A stretch of DNA of 64,000 bases, from positions 1-64,000 of the IMG/VR virus record IMGVR_UViG_3300028610_002211; one strand, given 5' to 3'. The DNA is from a virus. How positions within the stretch are numbered: the first letter of the stretch is position 1; each line of letters opens with the position of its first letter. Shown here piece after piece: positions 57,497 through 63,713 of this stretch. Position numbers and translations under genes: made by a program. The notes below the pieces were generated by a model. The model made no database searches. It was given only the letters and a program-made list of their open reading frames with translations, and was not told where the DNA came from.

Positions 57497-57817
57497 ATGA
57501 ACACCACTAACAATAATAAAAATACTGTCGAAGAAAAAAGAACAACAATCGAGGTTTTCGACCCTAAAAAATTCGATCACAACCAAAGGTGGTTTCAACC
57601 GATCAACAATTTTGCTTTTCTTGGACAAGCTTCCGGTATGGCGCTCGCTCACGATCCGATTTATAGGGATAGTCTATGGGCCGAAACAGTACCGCACCCT
57701 AATTTTTTGCGCGATGTCGAGAGAAAATTTCCCGGTCATGTGTTGGTTTATGATGATATGGGTCATGGACGCGATTGGATTCTCTCGATCAAAGGTTCTA
57801 TTCCTTCGAACGAATAG
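57497..57817 (+). CDS. Hypothetical protein
   Basis: I use the ATG at 57497 with AAAGGAG upstream; an in-frame ATG at 57476 adds MHKGASK. The 106-residue protein has a polar Asn-rich start and a globular part ending GRDWILSIKGSIPSNE. No family recognised. Confidence 0.55.
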   Translation: MNTTNNNKNTVEEKRTTIEVFDPKKFDHNQRWFQPINNFAFLGQASGMALAHDPIYRDSLWAETVPHPNFLRDVERKFPGHVLVYDDMGHGRDWILSIKGSIPSNE

Positions 57818-57818
57818 C

Positions 57819-57924
57819 GTTCAACGCCCTTGTGCGCGCCCCTGTGGTAACTTTTGTTTGTCTCCTGTGTTGCGCTAACCATGGGGATTTGAGTCGAACA
57901 GGAGCGCGCACAAGGGTGTTGAAC
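57819..57924 (+). ncRNA. Candidate regulatory RNA: 27-bp hairpin with antisense-leader loop
   Basis: Arms 57819-57845 and 57898-57924 pair over 27 bp with one mismatch and one G-U. The 52-nt loop contains TCTCCTGTGTTGCGCT, the reverse complement of the conserved 5' leader AGCGCAACAC...GGAGA carried by at least seven genes here. As RNA, the loop could pair with their start region and Shine-Dalgarno site. Read on the minus strand, the loop holds a leader copy (ATG then SATQ codons). No dedicated promoter is seen; it could be processed from the upstream transcript. Confidence 0.45.
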
Positions 57925-57954
57925 CCGTTCAACAGCTTCAATGAACCTGCCAAA

Positions 57955-57991
57955 ATAAACAGATCCTAAAGGATAATATCTAAATTGCAAT
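57955..57991 (+). repeat. 37-nt direct repeat, copy 2
   Basis: Identical to 57181-57217 and again followed by a promoter cassette (58044). Degenerate inverted copies lie at 58781-58832 and about 59028-59073. Confidence 0.8.
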
Positions 57992-58043
57992 TCACGTGCC
58001 AAGAAAAAAACCACTTCTGTTTAATTTAAATGTCGTTTTTCGG

Positions 58044-58078
58044 TTGACATCTAAATTAGAATGATTAAGCTTTATAGT
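58044..58078 (+). promoter_or_regulatory. Promoter cassette of the 58112 operon
   Basis: TTGACA (58044-58049), a 16-nt spacer with TCTAAATTAG, TAAGCT (58066-58071), 7 nt, then an ATG at 58079 in frame with the ATG at 58112. The upstream TTTAAATGTCGTTTTTCGG recurs before 59711. Confidence 0.75.
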
Positions 58079-58111
58079 ATGAGCGCAACACAAAACACGG
58101 GAGAAAACAAA

Positions 58112-58300
58112 ATGACAAAAATCGAAATGGCTCAGTATATTGTTGAGGTCTTGTATCAGTTGGACCACGTACCTGCCCGAGATCACATCCATGTCCAGCG
58201 AATAGCTCGCAGGCCGAAGGTTGCCTTGGAGAATTTGTACGAAAGAGCTTTCGTGGTCGAAGAAGAGCTGAAGGCGAAAAAAACCATAGCTAGCCTGTAA
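58112..58300 (+). CDS. Small helical protein with leader cassette
   Basis: I use the ATG at 58112 with GGGAG upstream; the leaderless ATG at 58079 would add MSATQNTGENK. The 62-residue product is helical and charged (MAQYIVEVLYQLDHVPARDH). Function unknown. Confidence 0.55.
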   Translation: MTKIEMAQYIVEVLYQLDHVPARDHIHVQRIARRPKVALENLYERAFVVEEELKAKKTIASL

Positions 58301-58347
58301 ACCAAAACTGCAAACGGGGGGGGTAACACTCCCCGAAAGGGTGTCCG

Positions 58348-58698
58348 ATGAACGACAAAATAAAAAAAATACTGTTCGAATTGTCGGCCGATTTCACTTT
58401 GGCTGGTATCCAACAAGGGCGCAAATCGTTACACGAGGATAAAGCGCTTTGCCTCAAGGTTTCGAAATTACGAAACGCGATCGATCTTTTGTCACTCCAA
58501 AGAGCGCAACTTGCGCGTTGTTGGGAAGGTGTTTCGATTACTTCTATCGTTGAAACGGTCAAAGAATGTTTGGGCGCAGCGCTTGAATTGGGATCTTTTT
58601 TGGGTAATAACTACCCCGCCGAGTATATCGAAATCGAGTTGCATGGTACAAAATACGTCGAAAAATGTTGGGCCTTGATTGGCGTTTTGTCCGTTTAA
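58348..58698 (+). CDS. Hypothetical helical protein
   Basis: AAAGGGTG precedes the ATG. The 116-residue protein is helical (ALCLKVSKLRNAIDLLSLQR) and might be a four-helix bundle. No family recognised. Confidence 0.55.
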   Translation: MNDKIKKILFELSADFTLAGIQQGRKSLHEDKALCLKVSKLRNAIDLLSLQRAQLARCWEGVSITSIVETVKECLGAALELGSFLGNNYPAEYIEIELHGTKYVEKCWALIGVLSV

Positions 58699-58719
58699 AA
58701 TCGTATTTCATCCCGGTTT

Positions 58720-58749
58720 AAAGGTGTTTCGAAAGGGGCGCCTTTTTTT
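58720..58749 (+). terminator. Terminator after the 58348 gene
   Basis: AAAGGTGTTT pairs with AGGGGCGCCTTT through several G-U pairs, followed by a run of seven T. Confidence 0.6.
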
Positions 58750-58773
58750 ATTTCTGTGTAATTCACAAGTCAG
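58745..58773 (-). promoter_or_regulatory. Minus-strand promoter-like element 1
   Basis: On the minus strand CTGACT (58773-58768), a 17-nt spacer beginning TGTGAATTA and TAAAAA (58750-58745). It would read leftward, antisense to the 58348 gene. Confidence 0.35.
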
Positions 58774-58780
58774 GATAATC

Positions 58781-58832
58781 TTTGGCACGTAAATTGCTAC
58801 GCGTGTTGTAAATATTATCCTTTAGAATCTGT
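58781..58832 (-). repeat. Inverted, degenerate copy of the 37-nt repeat
   Basis: TTTGGCACGTAAATTGC and ATTATCCTTTAGAATCTGT match the reverse complement of 57955-58003, with about 8 extra nt between the two halves. Confidence 0.6.
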
Positions 58833-58923
58833 CCATCCGTTTCGGCGTCCGAATTAACCGCTTATTTTTGTTGGCGTTAGGCTTTGTGTTTGAAAACGAG
58901 TTCAAGGGCCTTGTGCGCCTTCT

Positions 58924-58990
58924 CAAGGCGTTTTAACGGGTCAACCTATACCAGGGGTTGAGTTAAAAAAACGGTCGTTAAAACGCCTTG
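58924..58990 (+). repeat. Perfect 15-bp inverted repeat
   Basis: CAAGGCGTTTTAACG (58924-58938) and CGTTAAAACGCCTTG (58976-58990) with a 37-nt loop. It lies between the two inverted elements. Confidence 0.7.
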
Positions 58991-58991
58991 T

Positions 58992-59020
58992 GGATATCTT
59001 GTGTTTAATTCACATGTTGA
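58992..59020 (-). promoter_or_regulatory. Minus-strand promoter-like element 2
   Basis: On the minus strand TCAACA (59020-59015), spacer TGTGAATTAAACACAAG and ATATCC (58997-58992). Weaker than the first copy. Confidence 0.25.
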
Positions 59021-59107
59021 TAAATAGTTTGGAATGAATATTGCAACGCGCGCTTGTTTACATTTAGAATCTGTACATCCGCTTCAACCTTCGATATAAA
59101 TTGCGTT

Positions 59108-59136
59108 TTGACTTTTTAGTTAAAGAGTGTTAAAAC
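59108..59136 (+). promoter_or_regulatory. Promoter of the homing endonuclease (leaderless)
   Basis: TTGACT (59108-59113), a 17-nt spacer and TAAAAC (59131-59136); the ATG at 59143 follows after 6 nt with no ribosome site. Confidence 0.6.
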
Positions 59137-59142
59137 CTGTTC

Positions 59143-59643
59143 ATGAAAATTCTAAGACGAAAAAACATAAAAAGCTTTCCGGGTTATCAAATTTCAAACT
59201 TTGGAACAGTTAGGAGAGAAGTTTATAAATTGTACGGGATTAAGGAAACGAGGATATTTCCTCATATCAATAATGGTTATCAAATTGCCAATTTAAAAAG
59301 CGAATCTGGGGAGCAAAAGAAAGTGCCTATTCACAAACTTGTTGCAAAAGCTTTCGTTTCCGGCTGGTTTGAGGGCGCAATTGTTGATCATATCGACGAG
59401 AATAAGCAGAATAATTTTTTCAAAAATCTTCGCTGGGTAACTCATCGCTTTAATTCCTCTCGACGTAAGCGCGATCTGCCTTTGAATGTTTCAAAATTTC
59501 GAAATCGAAATAGTTATATTGTTCGAGTTTATTTCGGTGGTGAAATCGTTTATTTGGGCTCATATAAGACGGTTGAAGAAGCTTCGAGGGTTGCTGAAAG
59601 GGCGCGCAAGCAAGCGGAAAAAGGGGAAAAACCAACTCGTTAA
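59143..59643 (+). CDS. Free-standing HNH homing endonuclease (NUMOD4-HNH type)
   Basis: The 166-residue protein has an N-terminal NUMOD4 motif (PGYQISNFGTVRR), an HNH core (VPIHKLVAKAFV ... IVDHIDENKQNNFFKNLRWV) and a C-terminal AP2-like DNA-binding part (YIVRVYFGGEIVYLGSYKTV). Such selfish genes cut at a target and spread by repair. It interrupts no visible gene, stands between two promoters and uses the window's leaderless promoter type. Confidence 0.85.
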   Translation: MKILRRKNIKSFPGYQISNFGTVRREVYKLYGIKETRIFPHINNGYQIANLKSESGEQKKVPIHKLVAKAFVSGWFEGAIVDHIDENKQNNFFKNLRWVTHRFNSSRRKRDLPLNVSKFRNRNSYIVRVYFGGEIVYLGSYKTVEEASRVAERARKQAEKGEKPTR

Positions 59644-59710
59644 TTTTTTTAGTTTCGGCGAAGCTAAATCAGAGGGTTAAAATTCTTCTAATTTAAATGT
59701 CGTTTTTCGG

Positions 59711-59739
59711 TTGACTTCTGAATTAAACAGGTATACAAT
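59711..59739 (+). promoter_or_regulatory. Promoter of the 59776 gene
   Basis: TTGACT (59711-59716), a 17-nt spacer with TCTGAATTAA and TACAAT (59734-59739), followed by a short leader with GGAGG. Confidence 0.65.
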
Positions 59740-59775
59740 CAAACAAGAGGTGTTCGACTAAATGGAGGTGTTTAA

Positions 59776-60168
59776 ATGGCAAGGGTTAAAATAATCGACT
59801 TTGACGCGTTGCGCAGCGCGATCGAAGATTTCAAAGCGGGGTTGCTCGAATTTGCCGAAAATGGGGGTGATTTAAACAAGCTTGTTAAAAATTCAGAAAT
59901 GGTATTGAACCGTTTGACCGGCGAAGAAATGGAAATCTGTATTGTTGTCCAGCACGAAAAAACCCCACAACCAGAATTTGCGATTGTGAAAGGCGCTGTT
60001 TATCGTCAATCAAAGCGGGGCAAAACACACCTATTTCTTTTGACTGGGCACCGTGGCAAGGCGTTTTGTGGAGTCTCGATTGTTGATACAAGCCTTGTTT
60101 TATCTCCAAACGTAGCGGATATTTGCTCCGATTGTGCTTTAGCTGTTAACGATTTAGATGATATTTAA
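59776..60168 (+). CDS. Hypothetical protein with Cys residues
   Basis: GGAGG precedes the ATG. The 130-residue protein has a helical N-terminal half and a beta part with KAFCGVSIVD and CSDCALAV. Metal binding is possible. No family recognised. Confidence 0.55.
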   Translation: MARVKIIDFDALRSAIEDFKAGLLEFAENGGDLNKLVKNSEMVLNRLTGEEMEICIVVQHEKTPQPEFAIVKGAVYRQSKRGKTHLFLLTGHRGKAFCGVSIVDTSLVLSPNVADICSDCALAVNDLDDI

Positions 60169-60205
60169 CAGTTTTTATTTTCATATATCTGTATTTTCTT
60201 AACAT

Positions 60206-60230
60206 ATGTTTCACATTTCACGTGAAACAT
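60206..60230 (+). promoter_or_regulatory. parS-like palindrome
   Basis: CATTTCACGTGAAACA (60214-60229) matches 14 of 16 positions of the bacterial parS consensus TGTTTCACGTGAAACA and contains the perfect 12-bp palindrome TTTCACGTGAAA. An extra half-site (ATGTTTCAC at 60206) lies directly upstream. It may recruit host ParB. No ParB gene is seen in the window. Confidence 0.65.
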
Positions 60231-60233
60231 TTC

Positions 60234-60261
60234 TTGATTTATAAATTGGATTGTGTAAAGC
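60234..60261 (+). promoter_or_regulatory. Promoter of the 60281 operon
   Basis: TTGATT (60234-60239), a 16-nt spacer with TATAAATTGG and TAAAGC (60256-60261); 7 nt later an ATG at 60269 is in frame with the ATG at 60281. The parS-like site lies just upstream. Confidence 0.5.
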
Positions 60262-60280
60262 TCACAAAATGGAGGTATCA

Positions 60281-60739
60281 ATGAACGAAAACAGAAAAAC
60301 AAAAGAAAAGTCAGAAGATAGCGGGGCGCCCGAACAGGTCGAAAATGAGCTCAAAAAAGAAGAACCATCGTTTACACCAAACGAAATTTTGGAACCGCTT
60401 GGGTTTGTTGAACAACAATTGACCGATGATCAGAGTAATTTGCTCGCTTTTTTTCAATTAACACTGTACGAAAAACCGCGAAAAATCGATCTTGACGCGT
60501 CTGTAACAGCTGGATTTGACGAAAATGGGACTTATCTTTTAGTTTTTGATTTTGAGATTACGGTATTTATTGACGTTTGTGATGTTCATATCGGGTCTTA
60601 TGACATTATTTTAGACTACGAAAACAGAAATAAGTTTGCCATAATCTTTAAAGCCATTGTAACCTTTTTGTCACAATCGGCAAAACTCTATGTTGCAACA
60701 CAGGCTTTACTTGACGAGAAAAAAGAAAAACCAAACTAA
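60281..60739 (+). CDS. Hypothetical acidic protein
   Basis: I use the ATG at 60281 after GGAGG; the in-frame ATG at 60269 would add MEVS. The 152-residue protein has a charged disordered start (1-35) and a globular part (GTYLLVFDFEITVFIDVCDV). No family recognised. Confidence 0.55.
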   Translation: MNENRKTKEKSEDSGAPEQVENELKKEEPSFTPNEILEPLGFVEQQLTDDQSNLLAFFQLTLYEKPRKIDLDASVTAGFDENGTYLLVFDFEITVFIDVCDVHIGSYDIILDYENRNKFAIIFKAIVTFLSQSAKLYVATQALLDEKKEKPN

Positions 60740-60755
60740 GCAAGGAAGACGGCCG

Positions 60756-61484
60756 ATGAGTGAGAAGCTTTTGAAACGGGTTGCGGCACTGTTCGCCTTA
60801 TCCGATAACAACCCGAGCCCAGAAGAGGCACAAAGCGCCCTAGAGCAAGCCAGGGCGCTGTTGCAAAAGCACAACCTTACAATGATTGATGTTGAGTCTG
60901 TCGAGGATCACAAAGGGGCTCAGGGCGGTTACAGCGAAACAGCGACGGTTGGAGAAAAGATCGCCCAATGGAAAAAATCTGTTGCCGCTGTTGTTGCCGA
61001 ATATTTAGATATAAAAGTTGTTACTAGAAAATATGTGCGTAAAAGAGATGTTAGTTTTTTGTTTTATGGTTTGGTGTTAAACACCGAAATCGCGATCGGT
61101 ATTTTTTTATCTTTATTGAGACAAATTGAAACAATGACAAAAAATTACCATGGTAAAGGTCATTACGCAAAAAGCGTATATCGCCAGGGCATTTTATACG
61201 GTTTGGATCAACGTTTGGAAATTTTGAAAATTAGACAAAATTCAAAATGTACTGCGTTGGCTATTTGCTCTAACAAAGTTGCAGATAATTGGATGGAAAA
61301 CGAGGGTATAAAAGTTGAACGAGCGAGGGTAAAAACCAAAAAAGAAAAAACGAAAGAGCAACAACGTAAAGATCGAAATCTTTTTGGTTGGGATCGTCAA
61401 CTCCATTTTTCAAGGGGTTTGAGCGATTCTTATTCATTGGTTTTAGAGAAAGTGTTAGACGGTAAAACAAAAGAAGAAAGTTGA
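60756..61484 (+). CDS. DUF2786-domain protein
   Basis: I use the ATG at 60756 after AAGGAAG. The 242-residue protein begins with the DUF2786 pattern (LLKRVAALFALSDNNPSPEE...ARALLQKHNLTMIDVE), followed by a helical domain with LLRQIETMTKNYHGKGHYAK and a Lys-rich end. DUF2786 proteins are common in phages and plasmids; their role is unknown. Confidence 0.7.
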   Translation: MSEKLLKRVAALFALSDNNPSPEEAQSALEQARALLQKHNLTMIDVESVEDHKGAQGGYSETATVGEKIAQWKKSVAAVVAEYLDIKVVTRKYVRKRDVSFLFYGLVLNTEIAIGIFLSLLRQIETMTKNYHGKGHYAKSVYRQGILYGLDQRLEILKIRQNSKCTALAICSNKVADNWMENEGIKVERARVKTKKEKTKEQQRKDRNLFGWDRQLHFSRGLSDSYSLVLEKVLDGKTKEES

Positions 61485-61522
61485 AAAAATTGTATCTTGT
61501 AAATTAGGGAGATAAAACAAAA

Positions 61523-61789
61523 ATGAAAAAGAATATCGAGATTGAAAAATTCAGAAAACACGTCGAGAATACGTATAAACGCCAACCAACGGGTTGTGGT
61601 GGTTCTTTCGGAGAGATCCTATGTTTCGAAATACACGATCAACCCGTTAACTCCAGAATGAGAGCTAAGTCATTCAATGACGGATATACTACAGGACTAA
61701 CTTTTACTGAGCTAGCAGCAAAATGGGGAATATCCGTTAGCTTTCTGGGTGAGCTAATTCGAGACCATTGTATTAAAATGGAATCGTAA
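61523..61789 (+). CDS. Small protein with C-terminal helix-turn-helix
   Basis: AGGGAG precedes the ATG. The 88-residue protein ends with GLTFTELAAKWGISVSFLGE, a good helix-turn-helix pattern. It may be a small regulator. It is followed by a terminator cluster. Confidence 0.55.
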   Translation: MKKNIEIEKFRKHVENTYKRQPTGCGGSFGEILCFEIHDQPVNSRMRAKSFNDGYTTGLTFTELAAKWGISVSFLGELIRDHCIKMES

Positions 61790-61860
61790 TTGTTATTTCC
61801 CTGCGTCGTTTAATCTTTTACATTCACTACACAACGAATGACACCCTCCATCAATATAAA

Positions 61861-61885
61861 AAGGGGAGGCTAAACGCCTCCCCTT
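61861..61885 (+). terminator. Strong bidirectional terminator
   Basis: AAGGGGAGGC (61861-61870) and GCCTCCCCTT (61876-61885), perfect 10 bp with a 5-nt loop; A-rich before and T-containing after, so it may work in both directions. Confidence 0.75.
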
Positions 61886-61985
61886 ACTTGTATCGTGCCC
61901 GGGACGCACCCAAGCTGTCTTTTACAAAACAATGGTGTATCAGATACTCTATTTTGTCAATAGAAAAATGAATAGCCCAAAAGCA

Positions 61986-62021
61986 CAAAAGCCTTGGGTG
62001 ACACAACACCCAAGGCTTTTG
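61986..62021 (+). terminator. Perfect 15-bp hairpin
   Basis: CAAAAGCCTTGGGTG (61986-62000) and CACCCAAGGCTTTTG (62007-62021) with a 6-nt loop. A T-run forms the end of the right arm. Confidence 0.75.
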
Positions 62022-62110
62022 AATTGGCGGGTACATTTCAGACACACCAAAGATACAGTAGGAAATATACCGCAGGTGTCGCCAATTTTCAAGTAAAAAA
62101 TATAACTTTT

Positions 62111-62139
62111 TTGACTTTTGTTTTAGGGTCGGATAACAT
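62111..62139 (+). promoter_or_regulatory. Promoter of the 62146 micro-gene (leaderless)
   Basis: TTGACT (62111-62116), a 17-nt spacer with GTTTTAG and TAACAT (62134-62139); the ATG at 62146 follows after 6 nt. Confidence 0.6.
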
Positions 62140-62145
62140 CAAATC

Positions 62146-62280
62146 ATGACCAGAGTCCAAGGTCAATCGCTAGTTGTCTTTACGCGCTCTCATACGGGCG
62201 CTCAAGAGACGTTTTTCACAAATGTACACTTGACTTCAACCTTTTATATGTGGCGTGCTATCCCCTTGCCAGACACCTGA
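62146..62280 (+). CDS. 44-residue leaderless micro-protein
   Basis: The ATG lies exactly 6 nt after a good -10 box, without a ribosome site, and opens 44 clean codons (MTRVQGQSLVVFTRSHTGAQ...FYMWRAIPLPDT). The 6-nt spacing is the same as at other leaderless genes here. A strong terminator lies about 90 nt after the stop. No family recognised. Confidence 0.5.
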   Translation: MTRVQGQSLVVFTRSHTGAQETFFTNVHLTSTFYMWRAIPLPDT

Positions 62281-62371
62281 GAAGCGTATGAAACAAAACC
62301 CGTTATAAAAACAGTGACGTGTTTCGAGCACTGTTCAAAAAAATATTTTTTTCGAAAACTGACAGTGAGGG

Positions 62372-62402
62372 ACGACGGCTCTAAAAGGGCCGTCGTTTTT
62401 TA
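62372..62402 (+). terminator. Rho-independent terminator before the dTMP kinase gene
   Basis: ACGACGGC (62372-62379) and GCCGTCGT (62389-62396) with a 9-nt loop, followed by six T. It ends the 62111 transcript. A 7-bp inverted repeat AACAGTG/CACTGTT lies just upstream (about 62309-62335). Confidence 0.75.
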
Positions 62403-62417
62403 TAAAAGGGGTGAAAA

Positions 62418-63047
62418 ATGGTAAGGGGGAAATTTATTGTTTTAGAGGGGGCAGACGGGGCGGGGACAACGACGATTGCGAATTATTTAACGGATAAACT
62501 AGAAACTAAATTTGGCAAAAGGTCTGTTGTGTTAACTCATGAACCATCAGATTTTGATACTGGTGTTTTTATTCGTGAAATTTTACGAAGTGAAAAAACG
62601 GTTTCGCAAGGTTTGGCAATGGCTTATCTGTTTATTGCGGATCGTATCGATCACACAAAACGCCGAATTATTCCAGCGCTCGAAGCTGGCAAAATGGTTG
62701 TTTGTGATCGTTATTACTTTTCAACTCTGGTTTATCAATCTGTCAAAGACGATTTTTCAAGTTCATGGAAAGAGTTAGAGGGTTTATCTCCTTTAATGCG
62801 GGGGCATATAGAGCCGGATTTATCTTTGCTTTTGGATTGTAGAATTGACACTTTGCGAGATAGGCGTGAAAATCGAAATGAAGTAAAAGAGATTTATGAA
62901 AACGATGGTTATCAAAAGATAGTTGTTGATCTTTATCGTGCTTTGTTTTCTAGGTATAGATATAATTCCGAGATGATTGACGCCGAAGAAAGTCTTATTT
63001 CCGTAAAGGCTAAAACGTGGGCAGTGACTAAAGAACTTTTTTCTTGA
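62418..63047 (+). CDS. tmk: Thymidylate (dTMP) kinase
   Basis: The 209-residue protein has the P-loop EGADGAGTTT (8-17), the DR(Y) motif CDRYYFSTLVYQ typical of TMKs, and LID-like DTLRDRRENRNE. It phosphorylates dTMP to dTDP and complements ThyX. AAAAGGGGTG precedes the ATG. A role on a modified nucleotide cannot be excluded. Confidence 0.85.
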   Translation: MVRGKFIVLEGADGAGTTTIANYLTDKLETKFGKRSVVLTHEPSDFDTGVFIREILRSEKTVSQGLAMAYLFIADRIDHTKRRIIPALEAGKMVVCDRYYFSTLVYQSVKDDFSSSWKELEGLSPLMRGHIEPDLSLLLDCRIDTLRDRRENRNEVKEIYENDGYQKIVVDLYRALFSRYRYNSEMIDAEESLISVKAKTWAVTKELFS

Positions 63048-63072
63048 CTTGTGAAATAGAATCTGATAAAAT
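63044..63072 (+). promoter_or_regulatory. Promoter of the 63081 gene (leaderless)
   Basis: TTGACT (63044-63049), a 17-nt spacer with TGTGAAATAG and TAAAAT (63067-63072); the ATG at 63081 is 8 nt downstream without a ribosome site. The -35 box overlaps the tmk stop. Confidence 0.65.
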
Positions 63073-63080
63073 CCCTTCCA

Positions 63081-63308
63081 ATGTCTAAAAACATTAAGAG
63101 AATTTACTGTGTTGACTGTGCTTTTTGTCTTGTCGAACAGGGAAAAAAGCAAGTTATTTATACTTGCCGTTGCCGAGAAAGCGAGAAATACGATAAATGT
63201 GTTGATCCTTGGGATACGTGTACGCAATTCAAACAACGAGTTTGTACAATGTGCCATGTTGAAGGTTTGAAAAACCCTTGTCCACTTTTACACGGTGGAG
63301 AAAGTTAG
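63081..63308 (+). CDS. Small Cys-rich protein
   Basis: The 75-residue protein has ten Cys (CVDCAFC, CRCRE, CVDPWDTC, CTMCHVEG, CPLL) in a pattern that should bind two metal ions. It is read from a leaderless promoter. Function unknown. Confidence 0.6.
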   Translation: MSKNIKRIYCVDCAFCLVEQGKKQVIYTCRCRESEKYDKCVDPWDTCTQFKQRVCTMCHVEGLKNPCPLLHGGES

Positions 63309-63317
63309 AGGTTTGTT

Positions 63318-63539
63318 TTGGAAACTAATTCAAAAATATTTTGTGATAACGAAAAACACAGAATTACAAAAACCGCAAATGGCAAATTTAAAGTTTACGA
63401 CAAAGAGAAAAAGACAACGATCGGTGAATTTGACACTTTGCGAAAAGCAACAAATTCAACAAAGGTTGTCGAGGAAACTGAGATTAAGCCCGAATGGGTT
63501 GAACCCAAACCGCCGAAGAAAAAACCAAAAAGAAGATAA
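63318..63539 (+). CDS. Small basic hypothetical protein, TTG start
   Basis: AGAGGTT precedes the TTG at 63318. The 73-residue protein has a short beta hairpin core (GKFKVYDKEKKTTIGEFDTL) and a Pro/Lys-rich tail (PKPPKKKPKRR). Function unknown. Confidence 0.5.
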   Translation: METNSKIFCDNEKHRITKTANGKFKVYDKEKKTTIGEFDTLRKATNSTKVVEETEIKPEWVEPKPPKKKPKRR

Positions 63540-63573
63540 AAGTAATTTGTTGACTTCTGAATTAGAAATTTTA

Positions 63574-63602
63574 TTGACTTGTAATCGAAACCGATCTATA
63601 TT
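63574..63602 (+). promoter_or_regulatory. Promoter of a candidate small RNA
   Basis: TTGACT (63574-63579), a 17-nt spacer and TATATT (63597-63602). A further degenerate TTGACTTCTGAATTAG copy lies at 63550. No start codon follows closely. Confidence 0.55.
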
Positions 63603-63608
63603 GGATCT

Positions 63609-63692
63609 GTTACAGAAAGCCATTTTGTGAAAAAACCTCCTACTAGCCCGGTTAACGCCGGGCACTATCAAGAGGTTTCGTGATTTTTATTG
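63609..63692 (+). ncRNA. Candidate small structured RNA
   Basis: From the promoter at 63574 the transcript would fold into ACAGAA/TTTTGT, then an outer stem AAACCTC (63633-63639) with GAGGTTT (63672-63678) enclosing GCCCGG (63646-63651) with CCGGGC (63658-63663), and end near a T-rich stretch. No frame is present. Confidence 0.4.
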
Positions 63693-63713
63693 ACTTCTGA
63701 AATCGAGGGGAAA

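Larger units (their letters stand above)
58699..59107 (+). other. Non-coding region with inverted elements
   Basis: It holds a terminator (58720-58749), two related ~95-nt elements (58752-58852 and 58996-59096) that are inverted, degenerate versions of the repeat-plus-promoter arrangement at 57955-58071, and a perfect 15-bp inverted repeat (58924-58938 / 58976-58990). No gene seen. Confidence 0.55.
61790..62110 (+). other. Gene-free stretch with two hairpins
   Basis: Two strong hairpins (61861-61885 and 61986-62021) and no plausible gene. The next promoter is at 62111. Confidence 0.6.

Noticed and set aside
57840-57925. tRNA gene (a TTCGA-like word near the arms)
   Set aside because: No acceptor, D-arm or anticodon-arm layout can be formed; the long hairpin explains the pairing.
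63686-63713. Promoter TTGACTTCTGAAAT directly before the 63714 gene
   Set aside because: The -35-like motif is present, but the start codon and GAGGGG site occupy the place of the -10 box, so it is a truncated copy at best.
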